64,000 nt of DNA. Source: Lewinellaceae bacterium. GTDB lineage: Bacteria > Bacteroidota > Bacteroidia > Chitinophagales > Saprospiraceae. The stretch covers positions 2,280,501 to 2,344,500 of the forward strand of contig JACJYK010000001.1 in assembly GCA_020636135.1 (NCBI GenBank). Direction: 5' to 3'. The position numbers were made by a program, and so were the translations under genes. The notes beneath the pieces were generated by a model that saw nothing but the letters and a program-made list of their open reading frames with translations, was not told the origin of the DNA and searched no databases. Shown here one piece after another: positions 18,415-26,565 of this stretch (its first letter is position 1; each line of letters starts with the position of its first letter).

Positions 18415-18447
18415 AATGATGTATCGTCATAGAAAATGATGCATCAT
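18415..18447. promoter_or_regulatory. Palindromic repeat covering the start codon of the TM2 gene
   Basis: ATGATGCATCAT (18436-18447) is a perfect 12-bp palindrome whose last two bases are the first two bases of the ATG at 18446. A degenerate copy, AATGATGTATCGTCAT, lies at 18415-18430. The tandem palindromes would suit a protein-binding operator or an RNA hairpin hiding the start. The rest of the gap 18174-18435 holds nothing I can name. Confidence 0.3.
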
Positions 18448-18874
18448 GAAACAAATGATTAAATACACACTCTTCATGGTGGGATTGCTGGTCTCGCAAC
18501 CCGGCTTCGCCATTCACCGGACCCCTGTTCCTGCAGCGGACGCCATTGCAGTTGATCAGGCTCGATCGCAGCCGATGTCCAAAAAAAATGTTCGGCGGGA
18601 ACAGCGTGAGGAACGCCGTCGCGCCTGGATTTCGAAAATGGTGGAACGTGGCGGTGAAAATCAAATTATAGTGGCCGTGCTCCTGGCGTTATTTCTGGGG
18701 TGTTTGGGCATTCACCGGGTGTATCTGGGAGGAAGCTGGGTTTTGATCCTTGCGTACTTTTTTACTTTCGGTGGTTTATTTGGAATCCTCCCACTGATCG
18801 ATCTCATCCGGCTTGCGGCTGGTGGTATCGACCATTACATTGATAATAACCGTTTTTTCGCAGCCTTCGAGTGA
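18446..18874 (+). CDS. TM2 domain-containing membrane protein
   Basis: A 142-aa protein with an N-terminal signal peptide (IKYTLFMVGLLVSQPGFA), a basic linker rich in Arg (KKNVRREQREERRRAW) and a C-terminal TM2 domain of two helices (about 75-130), with the typical 'LFLGCLGIHRVYLG' turn and 'LPLIDLIRLAAGG'. TM2 proteins are small membrane proteins of unclear role. The signal peptide plus basic linker in front of TM2 is the common Bacteroidetes layout. It stands alone on the + strand. Confidence 0.85.
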   Translation: MKQMIKYTLFMVGLLVSQPGFAIHRTPVPAADAIAVDQARSQPMSKKNVRREQREERRRAWISKMVERGGENQIIVAVLLALFLGCLGIHRVYLGGSWVLILAYFFTFGGLFGILPLIDLIRLAAGGIDHYIDNNRFFAAFE

Positions 18875-19024
18875 TTTTAAAATGTGCCAGAGCATAAAAT
18901 TCCAGCAAATTTGTACATGAATCCTGATTCCTGGTTCGGGCGGAAAATCCCCTGGCTCAACAACCTTTAATGTGACGTTTGATCGGTGAATGGTTTCTTT
19001 GCTAAACCTTGAAAAACGCACACT

Positions 19025-20782
19025 ATGTTGACACGATCAAACAGCCTGGTGGTATCCGGTGCAATTCTGGTGGTCTATGTGTTATTTACCAATTACGCTG
19101 CTGCACCGCCTAATGGAAGTACAAATGCACCTTTTAACGGTTTTTGTACTGATTGCCATAGTTCCAGCTCGGCTTTGAATGGAACGGTTTCCATTTCCGG
19201 ATTACCACAAGAAGTAGCACCTGGTCAACTCTATCAGGTGAGGCTGCGGGTAAAAAGCACGACCGGTGTCCCTGTTCTGGGTGGGTTTGAAGCCGTATCC
19301 GTTTACACAAGTACCAATCTGAATGCCGGGGATTTCATTTCGACCAGTGCAGACGTTGGCACATCGACCAGTACGGGAAGGGAATATATAGGTCACCGGG
19401 GCGCCAAACAATTTCAAAGTGATTCCGTGACCTGGACCTTTAACTGGCAGGCTCCTCCGAATCCCGGAAGTAATTCCATTACTATTTATTATGCTGCCAA
19501 TATTACCAATGGAAATAACCGGGACAATGGTGATCATCCGGTTTCCGGTTCTGCTGTATTCTCTATAACGCCACTCCTTCAACCCTTAACTGCCGGAATT
19601 CAAAATCAAACAGATGTCAGTTGTAAGGGAGGATCCAATGGTTCGGTATCCCTGGTTGCCAGCGGAGGAAACCCTCCTTATTCGTACCAATGGTCCAATG
19701 GTAATAGTAGCTCAAACATGGAGAACCTTAGTGCGGGAGATTACCAGGCCACGGTTACAGACAATGACGGGAGCATGATAACCATACCTGTGATCATCAC
19801 TGAACCTGAAGCATTACAATCAACCATTTCCATAACCAATCCCTCCTGTGTCAATGCCACTGATGGATCAGCCACCCTACTGGTGAGTGGTGGCACACCG
19901 CCTTACATTTATAAGTGGTCTACCGGAAGTACCACACCAACAATAAATAACCTGCATCCCGGGACTTATGGGTTAACCATAACGGATGCAAACAATTGTT
20001 TGACAACCTCGGCCATTGTATTGACTGATCAGGATACGATACCGCCAACCCTCATGGTTCATGATCTTACCGTATATCCCGGCCCGGAAGGCAACTCTAC
20101 TTTTTCGGTAAATGATGTGGTCAGTTCCGTGATGGATAATTGTAGTCTGGATAGTCTGTGGGTTGACATTCCGACTCCCCTATCCTGCGCGCAAGAACCA
20201 GTTTCCGTAACAGTCAACGCCATCGATGATGCCGGTAATTCCAGCCAAAAAACCGTTCAATTAACAATCGTGGATACCTCCGCACCAGTATTGGTCTGCC
20301 CGGAGTCCATTGAAACCGATAATCCGGAAGTGCAGTACAACGCTCCGGTTGCATCCGATAACTGTGAATTGGATATAGTAGCCCATATTTCCGGGTTAGC
20401 AAGCGGGAGTTTGTTTCCGGAAGGAACAAGTTCTATTTCTTATATAGCGGCGGACGCTGCAGGTAATACCAGTCGTTGTTCATTTACCATAACGGTCCAT
20501 GGTAATACCAGCGCCCGTAAGGATGCCTCGATTGCTGGAATCAAAATCTATCCAAATCCATTTGAACATAATTTGAAAATTGAACTGCCCACGAACAATG
20601 TCCAGGACATCCAACTGGTATTATATGATTTACAATCCAGGGTAGTAAATTTATTCCAGGTGAAGGACCTGGTGGGGCCGGTCATTGAATGGAATGATCT
20701 CACCTTTCCGGAAGGGACTTACGTGCTGGATGTCCGGATCGATGGGATTCACCACTTGAGCAAGGTCATTAAACTGAAGTGA
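19025..20782 (+). CDS. T9SS-secreted protein with CXXCH, Reeler-like, SprB and HYR-like modules
   Basis: A 585-aa secreted protein. Signal peptide (1-28); a CTDCH heme-c-type motif at about residues 40-44; a Reeler-like 'choice-of-anchor' beta domain (about 45-185); two SprB-like repeats (about 195-335, each with 'P.C....G.....GG.PPY.Y.WS.G' pattern); a HYR-like pair (about 345-490); and a T9SS type A sorting domain (about 505-585, IKIYPNPFEHNLKI). This layout is typical of adhesin-like surface proteins of gliding or filamentous Bacteroidota. Only one CXXCH is present; heme binding outside the cell would be unusual but is seen in this N-terminal family. Confidence 0.85.
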   Translation: MLTRSNSLVVSGAILVVYVLFTNYAAAPPNGSTNAPFNGFCTDCHSSSSALNGTVSISGLPQEVAPGQLYQVRLRVKSTTGVPVLGGFEAVSVYTSTNLNAGDFISTSADVGTSTSTGREYIGHRGAKQFQSDSVTWTFNWQAPPNPGSNSITIYYAANITNGNNRDNGDHPVSGSAVFSITPLLQPLTAGIQNQTDVSCKGGSNGSVSLVASGGNPPYSYQWSNGNSSSNMENLSAGDYQATVTDNDGSMITIPVIITEPEALQSTISITNPSCVNATDGSATLLVSGGTPPYIYKWSTGSTTPTINNLHPGTYGLTITDANNCLTTSAIVLTDQDTIPPTLMVHDLTVYPGPEGNSTFSVNDVVSSVMDNCSLDSLWVDIPTPLSCAQEPVSVTVNAIDDAGNSSQKTVQLTIVDTSAPVLVCPESIETDNPEVQYNAPVASDNCELDIVAHISGLASGSLFPEGTSSISYIAADAAGNTSRCSFTITVHGNTSARKDASIAGIKIYPNPFEHNLKIELPTNNVQDIQLVLYDLQSRVVNLFQVKDLVGPVIEWNDLTFPEGTYVLDVRIDGIHHLSKVIKLK

Positions 20783-20795
20783 TACCTGATTGGGG

Positions 20796-21263
20796 TCATT
20801 CGATGTATTCCAGAATTTTCAACAGGTCTTCTTTACGTTTGATCGCTCCGGCCGGAATAAAAAACCAGGTTTTGTCGGTTAGGTGTAATTTGATGTGATC
20901 AGACCGCTTTTCTATCCTGGTTATGGATGTATAAGGAACTTCAACCTTACCCAATTGGGTCGTTTGAAAAAGCGATTGAGGATAAAATTCAAAAGACTGT
21001 GGGGCAAACAATGCCTGATTTTTCCGGCTCTGGACATAATGCCGGTATTCCTGGTAGATGTAGATCAAATAAAAAATCAAGCCCATGAGGAGAACAATGC
21101 CTACCCTGGCAAAACCAGAGACCATATTTATTACAATCAATAGCAGGAGGGGCCACAGCCACCAGGTGCTTTTCCGGTATTTTTGTATCAGAAGTAATTT
21201 CATGTATTGCTTCTGATCGATGTGAAATTGCCTGGTAGATACAGGTGTTATTGGATCCTCCAT
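20796..21263 (-). CDS. YcxB-like membrane protein
   Basis: A 155-aa protein with two adjacent transmembrane helices (about 35-70) and a C-terminal domain of the YcxB-like type (FEFYPQSLFQTTQ...VPYTSITRIEKRSDHIKLHL.DKTWFFIPAGAI), a PH-like fold found in bacterial membrane proteins of unknown role. No signal peptide. It ends 13 bp from the stop of the converging T9SS protein and lies downstream of the lipoprotein gene on the same strand, separated by a strong terminator, so it has its own promoter. Confidence 0.7.
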   Translation of the reverse strand: MEDPITPVSTRQFHIDQKQYMKLLLIQKYRKSTWWLWPLLLLIVINMVSGFARVGIVLLMGLIFYLIYIYQEYRHYVQSRKNQALFAPQSFEFYPQSLFQTTQLGKVEVPYTSITRIEKRSDHIKLHLTDKTWFFIPAGAIKRKEDLLKILEYIE

Positions 21264-21282
21264 GATTTATTCTTCAGACAGG

Positions 21283-21324
21283 CAAAAAAAAGAGCTTTAT
21301 TCGGGGAAACAAATAAAGCTCTTT
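21283..21324 (-). terminator. Rho-independent terminator of the lipoprotein gene
   Basis: On the minus strand a 13-bp stem (21324-21312 with 21301-21289, AAAGAGCTTTATT / AATAAAGCTCTTT) encloses a 10-nt loop and is followed by a run of eight U. It lies 18 bp past the lipoprotein stop and before the YcxB-like gene. Confidence 0.85.
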
Positions 21325-21342
21325 GCTTCTGGAATACCAAGA

Positions 21343-21987
21343 TTAGTTTCCCAGGTCGTCCGATCCGGTTATTGCTAACGATTTTAACCAACTGACGGTG
21401 CTTCGTGCTCCCGGATTTTCATTGATGGCATTATGAAGACCTGACATTTCCAGTGTTACCTGGTAGTAATAATTGGGTGTCGGTCCGGTAGATAAACTTG
21501 GATGTCCGCTTCCACAGGTCGTCTGACTTTCAATTTGTTTGTCGTAGCCGGTGTAACCGAAATAATAAGTCGTACTGGATTTAATTTCATCCGGAGATGG
21601 CGTTACGGTACCATAAGCTGAATTCTTGTTGGCTTGATAGTGAGGTAAAATATCGGCAAAGGAGATCTCTTTGTTTACGGTTGCTGAGCCCATAATCCGC
21701 ACGAGATAATCCAAAGCGACTACGTTCGATTGGAAGTCAAGCTGGTTGATAGGCATGGTAAAGCTCCTGATATCCCCTTCATTACTGATAATCCATCCCG
21801 TGGCATCACTCTTGTTTTCCGGTACATTCAGAACAGTAAACAATACCGGATGGCTGACGGAGGTCTCAAAGAATGCTTTGGCTTTGGATTCTTTGTCAAG
21901 TGAGGACACAGGTGCCGGGTTCTCTTTGGTGCAGCCGGTCAAAACCAGGGTGCCTATAACGAAGAGAAATCGTAAAGCTTTGTACAT
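21343..21987 (-). CDS. Hypothetical lipoprotein, 214 aa
   Basis: No family recognised. The N-terminus is a lipoprotein signal (MYKALRFLFVIGTLVLTGC, lipobox LTGC, Cys19) followed by TKENPAPV. The mature part is mixed alpha/beta and has only one other Cys pair region (TTCGSGHP). It may be an outer-membrane-anchored Bacteroidetes-specific protein. Monocistronic: own terminator at 21283-21324, and ~430 bp of intergenic DNA upstream that is shared with the YceI promoter region. Confidence 0.75.
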   Translation of the reverse strand: MYKALRFLFVIGTLVLTGCTKENPAPVSSLDKESKAKAFFETSVSHPVLFTVLNVPENKSDATGWIISNEGDIRSFTMPINQLDFQSNVVALDYLVRIMGSATVNKEISFADILPHYQANKNSAYGTVTPSPDEIKSSTTYYFGYTGYDKQIESQTTCGSGHPSLSTGPTPNYYYQVTLEMSGLHNAINENPGARSTVSWLKSLAITGSDDLGN

Positions 21988-22328
21988 AACCGGGGTATTT
22001 TATCCAATCAAAACAATTAGTATCTGTTAATATAAGGCATTTATAGTGTCCATCAAATCAATTTTTAATTGATCCCATGAAAAAAATGAACAATATTTCA
22101 TTTGCCTCGTCATTTTGGTGCATCAGCCATACCGAACATTACCGACCTCCATCGGGATCGTTCCGTGAAATTGTATTAATTACAGGTAACCATATATAAT
22201 TTGCCTATACACCTGGACAGGTGGTTTTTACTTCGAAATAGGAATATTTTTGCAAAATATATGCCAATGACCACCCGGTTGGAAAACGTGCCGGTCGACA
22301 ATTGTTTTTAAGCCAGATCAGCCAGTAG

Positions 22329-22344
22329 TGTGATGAAGGTCACA
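22329..22344. promoter_or_regulatory. CRP/FNR-family operator-like palindrome (TGTGA-N6-TCACA)
   Basis: TGTGATGAAGGTCACA is an exact match to the classical CRP half-site pair with the correct 6-bp spacer. Its centre lies about 66 bp upstream of the transcription start expected from the TAAATTTG box at 22389, a position typical for activators. Bacteroidota encode CRP/FNR-family regulators, but their specificity here is unknown. Confidence 0.55.
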
Positions 22345-22368
22345 CCGGGGCATTGACGATCATCATCA

Positions 22369-22396
22369 TTTGGGGATTTTCCGGCTTCTAAATTTG
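22369..22396 (+). promoter_or_regulatory. TAnnTTTG promoter of the YceI-porin operon
   Basis: TAAATTTG at 22389-22396 matches the Bacteroidetes -7 box; TTTG at 22369-22372 is a possible -33 element with a short 16-bp spacer. Initiation near 22402 fits the ATG at 22417 and rules out the earlier in-frame ATG at 22396. A second box, TATTTTTG at 22245-22252, could drive a longer transcript. The remaining part of the 430-bp gap is AT-rich with no gene seen. Confidence 0.5.
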
Positions 22397-22416
22397 TGGT
22401 ACAAAATCTAAAGAAC

Positions 22417-23013
22417 ATGAAACGCATCAGCCTCACTCTAATCATTCTCTCACTAGCGATTTCGTTCTCCATCGCCCAGAAACCGTATATGCTTACATCA
22501 GGGGATCTGGAAGTACTGGGAACCTCCACATTACACGACTGGACATCCACGGTTAAAGTTATGAGCGGTAAAGCTCAACTGAATATCGATGATCAAAATG
22601 TACTATCGGGTATCACCAGTTTTACCTGGTCCTGCAAAGCCACTGACCTGATTAGTGAACATGGCAGCATCATGGATAAAAACACCTGGAAAGCCATCGA
22701 CACCGAACACTACCCTACCATCAGCTACAAGCTTAAAAATGTAGAAAAGATCACACCTTCCGGAAATGGTTGGGAATTAGCCACGGTAGGAGATCTGACG
22801 CTACATGGAGTAACCAAGACCATCCGGATGAATGTCAAGGCAACTGTAAATGCAAACGGTGTGATTACCTTTACGGGTTCGCACGCGATGAAAATGACAG
22901 ACTATAAAGTTGAACCACCTACCGTCATGCTGGGTACCCTGAAGACCGGCGACGAACTTACGATCAAGTACAACATAAACTACGCATTCGATAAAAACAT
23001 GGCTTTGAAATAA
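22417..23013 (+). CDS. YceI family periplasmic protein
   Basis: A lipocalin-like beta-barrel protein of the YceI family (some members bind polyisoprenoid lipids), exported by a signal peptide (MKRISLTLIILSLAISFSIAQ). Family landmarks: GTSTLHDW near the N-terminus, the middle HYPTISYKL, TLHGVTK and the closing KMTDYKVEPPTVMLGTLKTGDELT. Start at 22417 is chosen over 22396 because the promoter box ends at 22396 and the signal peptide then starts correctly. First gene of a unit with the porin 45 bp downstream; a CRP-like site sits upstream. Confidence 0.9.
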   Translation: MKRISLTLIILSLAISFSIAQKPYMLTSGDLEVLGTSTLHDWTSTVKVMSGKAQLNIDDQNVLSGITSFTWSCKATDLISEHGSIMDKNTWKAIDTEHYPTISYKLKNVEKITPSGNGWELATVGDLTLHGVTKTIRMNVKATVNANGVITFTGSHAMKMTDYKVEPPTVMLGTLKTGDELTIKYNINYAFDKNMALK

Positions 23014-23058
23014 GCCACCTATTTGCACCAATTAACAAAAAATTCAAAATCCTCAGCT

Positions 23059-24420
23059 ATGAAAGCGAATAATTCACTCAGATCCCTAGTCCTCTCACTG
23101 GCTTTGTTATTGCCTTTCGGGATGATGCTGAATGCCCAAAAAGTAAACTTTTGGAGACCTTACGGTCAACAAGGACTGAACATTTTCGAACCTGGTAAGG
23201 CAGACACCGTTCCATTTGAAGGTTTGAAAGTACGTATTGGTGGAGCATTTGCTCAACAATACCAGGGCCTGGAGCACAGCAACGAAGCAACTGCAGTTAC
23301 AAAAACAGTTGGAGGAGTAGAATACAACCCAAATCAACTGTATTCACTTGGTAAAGGCTTTAACCTGGCCGAAGCCAACATGTACATCGATGCACAATTG
23401 GATGATGGTATTCGGGTAGCCGTAGAAGGTTACATGTCAGCCCGCCACCACCAGGAATTTTGGGTAAAAGGCGGTTACATCCAAGTGGACAAACTGCCGA
23501 TGTTCGGAAACCCGGAATGGTTTACCAAATATTTCCGTGCCAAAATTGGCCACTTTGAAGTCAACTATGGTGACCAGCACTTCCGCCGCACGGATGGTGG
23601 TAATGCAGCCTGGAACACCTTCGTAGGCAACTACATCATGGATGCTTTTGCAACTGAAATAGGTGGTGAAGTCTACGCTTTCCCAACCAAAGACATTACC
23701 GCAATGGTGGGACTGAGTAGTGGATTGATCGGTGGCGATATCGCAGCCGGTACTACCAAGAAGCCTTCGGTTTATGCCAAATTGGCTTACGATAAGCAAA
23801 TTTCCGACAACATGCGCTTCCGGATCTCCGGTTCCGTATATGCCAACAAAGAATCAGGTCGTAACACACTGTATGGTGGTGACCGTACCGGTTCCCGTTT
23901 CTACCTGGTTATGGAAGCAGCGCAGTTTGTACCTCGTGGAGCAACCACCTTGTCAAGTGCAAACGCTACGGATAATGCCTTCTCCGGCAGGATTAACCCT
24001 GGATTTTCTACCAACGTAACGGCTGTTCAAATTGCTCCATTTGTAAAAATTTCAGGTCTTGAAGTTTTTGCAACCTTGGAACAAGCAAAAGGCTACGCCA
24101 GCAGTGACCCGAAATCAGAAGGTGAATTCGTAAAACGTAAAGCCACCCAGGTAGCTGTTGAAGGTATTTACCGCTTCCTGCCTCACGAGCAAGTATATGT
24201 GGGTGCACGTTACAATACCGTAAAAGGACAATTGAATGCAAGAATTTCCGGAGACCAAAGCGTAAACCGTATGGAATTGGTCGCTGGATGGTATCCAACT
24301 AAAAATCTGCTTCTGAAAGCTGAAATAGTCAATCAGAAATACGTTGATTGGCCTACTGATAATATCTTCTACAAAGGACAGTTCAATGGTTTCATGATTG
24401 AAGCAGCTGTAGGTTTCTAA
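23059..24420 (+). CDS. Outer-membrane porin-like beta-barrel protein
   Basis: A 453-aa exported protein (signal peptide MKANNSLRSLVLSLALLLPFG...NAQ; start 23059 preferred over 23023). The mature chain alternates polar and hydrophobic residues, rich in Gly and aromatic residues, with repeated strand-like segments and a C-terminal Phe (IEAAVGF), all typical of an outer-membrane barrel. Similar to Bacteroidetes porins of the OprO/P-like size class; the solute is unknown. Codon use looks more uniform than in neighbours, as in strongly expressed genes. Follows yceI by 45 bp and is closed by a strong hairpin terminator at 24463. Confidence 0.72.
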   Translation: MKANNSLRSLVLSLALLLPFGMMLNAQKVNFWRPYGQQGLNIFEPGKADTVPFEGLKVRIGGAFAQQYQGLEHSNEATAVTKTVGGVEYNPNQLYSLGKGFNLAEANMYIDAQLDDGIRVAVEGYMSARHHQEFWVKGGYIQVDKLPMFGNPEWFTKYFRAKIGHFEVNYGDQHFRRTDGGNAAWNTFVGNYIMDAFATEIGGEVYAFPTKDITAMVGLSSGLIGGDIAAGTTKKPSVYAKLAYDKQISDNMRFRISGSVYANKESGRNTLYGGDRTGSRFYLVMEAAQFVPRGATTLSSANATDNAFSGRINPGFSTNVTAVQIAPFVKISGLEVFATLEQAKGYASSDPKSEGEFVKRKATQVAVEGIYRFLPHEQVYVGARYNTVKGQLNARISGDQSVNRMELVAGWYPTKNLLLKAEIVNQKYVDWPTDNIFYKGQFNGFMIEAAVGF

Positions 24421-24462
24421 CCCCTTGCTTCCATGACTTTTGGTGCAGTCTTTAGATAATGT

Positions 24463-24495
24463 AAAGAGGTTCTATTGAAAAATAGGGCCTCTTTT
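24463..24495 (+). terminator. Rho-independent terminator after the porin gene
   Basis: AAAGAGG-TT-CTATT (24463-24476) pairs with AATAG-GG-CCTCTTT (24481-24494) around a GAAA tetraloop, with two G-U pairs in the middle, followed by TTCATTTT. It lies 43 bp after the porin stop and separates it from the second YceI gene. Confidence 0.8.
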
Positions 24496-24566
24496 CATTT
24501 TATCCTGCCTCATACTTAGGAAAGTATTCAAGGGTTTTAATGAATTTTGGTTTCTTGTAAATTGTT

Positions 24567-25199
24567 ATGTGCAAAATGATCCGCAGGAAGAAATATTTTA
24601 ACAACACATCCATGGGCAGGTTCCTGTTACTAGTTGTCTTTCTGATAAAAGTTAACCTGACCGGCTATGCACAGCAGTATGTACTTGAAGATAAAAGCAC
24701 AGTAGTCCTGAAAGGATCCAGCACCGTAAATAATTTTACCTGTTCCTGCCAGGAAGAATGGCCTGTACTCAAACCCAGCCTGGTAAAAGGTGACAACCGG
24801 GTTGATTTCAGCAATACGAATCTCGTCATTGATATCAAGAACCTGGATTGCGGCAACCGGATGATGAATAAGGATCTGCAGTCTACGTTAAACGCAGATA
24901 AATATCCTTCCATCACCGTATCCCTTCTGGTCGCAAACGGAACCGGTGTGGGCTTGATCCAGGGAGCCTGGCAAACCATCAAGGCGCAATTGAAACTCAA
25001 GCTCAATGGCAATGAAAATGCCTACTGGACGACCATTGATGCCAAACGGATCGATGACCGGAACTTGCAGTTCAAAGGAATCCTGGACCTGAAAATGACT
25101 GACTTCAAGATCATTCCTCCCCGGCCTTTCCTCGGAATGATCGTAGTTCATGATGAAATGGAAGTGAATTTGGACCTGTATATTCGCCAGGTCAACTAA
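24567..25199 (+). CDS. Second YceI family protein
   Basis: A second YceI-type lipocalin-like protein (210 aa) on the same strand as the first and separated from it by the porin. Hydrophobic signal (LLLVVFLIKVNLTGYAQQ) at about 19-37; the start may be 24567, 24576 or 24612, the last giving the most compact signal peptide. Landmarks: GSSTVNNFTCSC near the N-terminus, DKYPSITVSLL, and KMTDFKIIPPRPFLGMIVVHDEM at the end. It has a Cys-x-Cys pair (CSC) absent from the first copy and only the broad family pattern in common with it, so it is not a recent duplicate. Confidence 0.85.
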   Translation: MCKMIRRKKYFNNTSMGRFLLLVVFLIKVNLTGYAQQYVLEDKSTVVLKGSSTVNNFTCSCQEEWPVLKPSLVKGDNRVDFSNTNLVIDIKNLDCGNRMMNKDLQSTLNADKYPSITVSLLVANGTGVGLIQGAWQTIKAQLKLKLNGNENAYWTTIDAKRIDDRNLQFKGILDLKMTDFKIIPPRPFLGMIVVHDEMEVNLDLYIRQVN

Positions 25200-25270
25200 A
25201 GCTTTGTCCTACTCAACCATTTTATCAGGACGCTGATAGTCTGTTTGATGTACATTATCAAATCAAGAAC

Positions 25271-26242
25271 ATGGACCCGATCAAACCTTCCGCACTACGT
25301 ATCGTATTTATGGGAACACCCGACTTCGCAGTGCCATCGCTGAGACTCCTTCATGAGCAAGGTTATCAGATTGCCGGTGTTGTTACTGCAACGGACAAAT
25401 TGGGTGGCCGGGGTAAGAACCAAGTCATTGCTTCTCCGGTAAAAATATATGCACAGGAACACCACCTGCCTGTTTTACAGCCTAAAAGTTTAAAAAGTCC
25501 CAAATTTTTGCGGGAGCTTGAAACCCTCAAACCCGACATCCAGATTGTGGTTGCATTTCGGATGTTACCCGAGTCGGTGTGGAATCTTCCACCGCTGGGA
25601 ACATTCAACCTGCATGGCTCATTATTGCCACGATACCGGGGTGCGGCACCCATCCATTGGGCTGTCATTCACGGTGAAAGGGAAACTGGACTTACTTCAT
25701 TCAAATTGCAACATGAAATCGATACAGGCAGTATTTTGCTCCAGCGGAAAGTGCCTATCGGTGTTGAAGATACCACCGGTACGCTGTACAACCGGATGAA
25801 AACAGTTGGAGCCGAGGTTGTGCTGGAAACAGTTCAAACCATCTGCAGAGGGAAATACCACCTTTATCCGCAGGATGACCGGGCTGCTTCCCAGGCACCT
25901 AAACTGTTTACACAAGACGCAGAGATCGATTTCAACCGACCTGCCAAAGAGGTTTATAATTTTATTCGTGGTATGTCACCTGTTCCGGGAGCATGGACCA
26001 CCATAGACGGAAAAGTCGTAAAAATCTATTTTGCAGAACCCGTGTCTTTGGATTCCAATCTATTACCAGGGCAAATCAGGACCAATCAGCGCAATTTCCT
26101 GGAAATCGCTACCCGAGGTGGCGCTGTGCGTGTCAAGACCATACAAATGGAAGGAAAGCGGGTAATGGACATCAGGACTTTTCTAAACGGGTATGCCGTA
26201 AAAGACCTGGTTACAGAGCCATCATTGAATGAACCATCCTGA
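25271..26242 (+). CDS. fmt: Methionyl-tRNA formyltransferase
   Basis: Transfers a formyl group from 10-formyl-THF to initiator Met-tRNA. The N-terminal domain shows IVFMGTPDFAVPSL (10-23), the catalytic region FNLHGSLLPRYRGAAPIHWA and the HEIDTGSIL segment with the conserved Asp; a C-terminal tRNA-binding domain follows (about 210-310). Length 323 aa is typical. Start at 25271 agrees with family N-termini. It overlaps the converging small membrane-protein gene by 32 bp. No def gene next to it. Confidence 0.96.
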   Translation: MDPIKPSALRIVFMGTPDFAVPSLRLLHEQGYQIAGVVTATDKLGGRGKNQVIASPVKIYAQEHHLPVLQPKSLKSPKFLRELETLKPDIQIVVAFRMLPESVWNLPPLGTFNLHGSLLPRYRGAAPIHWAVIHGERETGLTSFKLQHEIDTGSILLQRKVPIGVEDTTGTLYNRMKTVGAEVVLETVQTICRGKYHLYPQDDRAASQAPKLFTQDAEIDFNRPAKEVYNFIRGMSPVPGAWTTIDGKVVKIYFAEPVSLDSNLLPGQIRTNQRNFLEIATRGGAVRVKTIQMEGKRVMDIRTFLNGYAVKDLVTEPSLNEPS

Positions 26243-26429
26243 AGACTACTTCGACCACATTTTCATAATGAATATCGAGTGCACGTTCAGCAAGATTCTG
26301 GGTCAGGTGATAAACACCGTGGTGAGCAATGTCGGCTTGTCCGGAGGTTTGAGCAATGTACACTATGGAAGGAATGCTCAGCAATAACAGCGCTCCAAAT
26401 AAACCATAGATCAATTTCTTCTTTACCAT
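26211..26429 (-). CDS. Small single-pass membrane protein, hypothetical (72 aa)
   Basis: No family recognised. From the ATG at 26429 the protein reads MVKKKLIYGLFGALLLLSIP..., a basic start and one hydrophobic helix (about 5-24), followed by a ~48-aa extracytoplasmic part with several His. A perfect TAnnTTTG box (minus strand, 26460-26467) lies 31 bp upstream, which favours this start over 26462 and supports that the gene is real. Its last 32 bp overlap the 3' end of fmt tail to tail. Confidence 0.5.
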   Translation of the reverse strand: MVKKKLIYGLFGALLLLSIPSIVYIAQTSGQADIAHHGVYHLTQNLAERALDIHYENVVEVVFRMVHSMMAL

Positions 26430-26459
26430 GAGTACTTTGTAGTTTCCTATAATACGTTG

Positions 26460-26467
26460 CAAAGCTA
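26460..26467 (-). promoter_or_regulatory. TAnnTTTG promoter box of the 72-aa membrane protein gene
   Basis: Minus strand TAGCTTTG; transcription would start near 26455, ~26 nt before the ATG at 26429. No -33 TTTG at the expected distance. Confidence 0.45.
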
Positions 26468-26565
26468 CGAATGGTTACATGGAAGGTCACATTTTTTCGA
26501 CCTAAATAACAAATAATTAATACCAAGGATAGTAACATCATTATAAACATCCCGCCTATAGGAGG

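Noticed and set aside
18203..18664. Minus-strand 153-aa frame and a hairpin with U-tail at 18213-18244
   Set aside because: The frame is antisense to the TM2 gene and no minus-strand promoter was seen. The 6-bp stem with a 20-nt loop is too weak to claim a terminator or small RNA.
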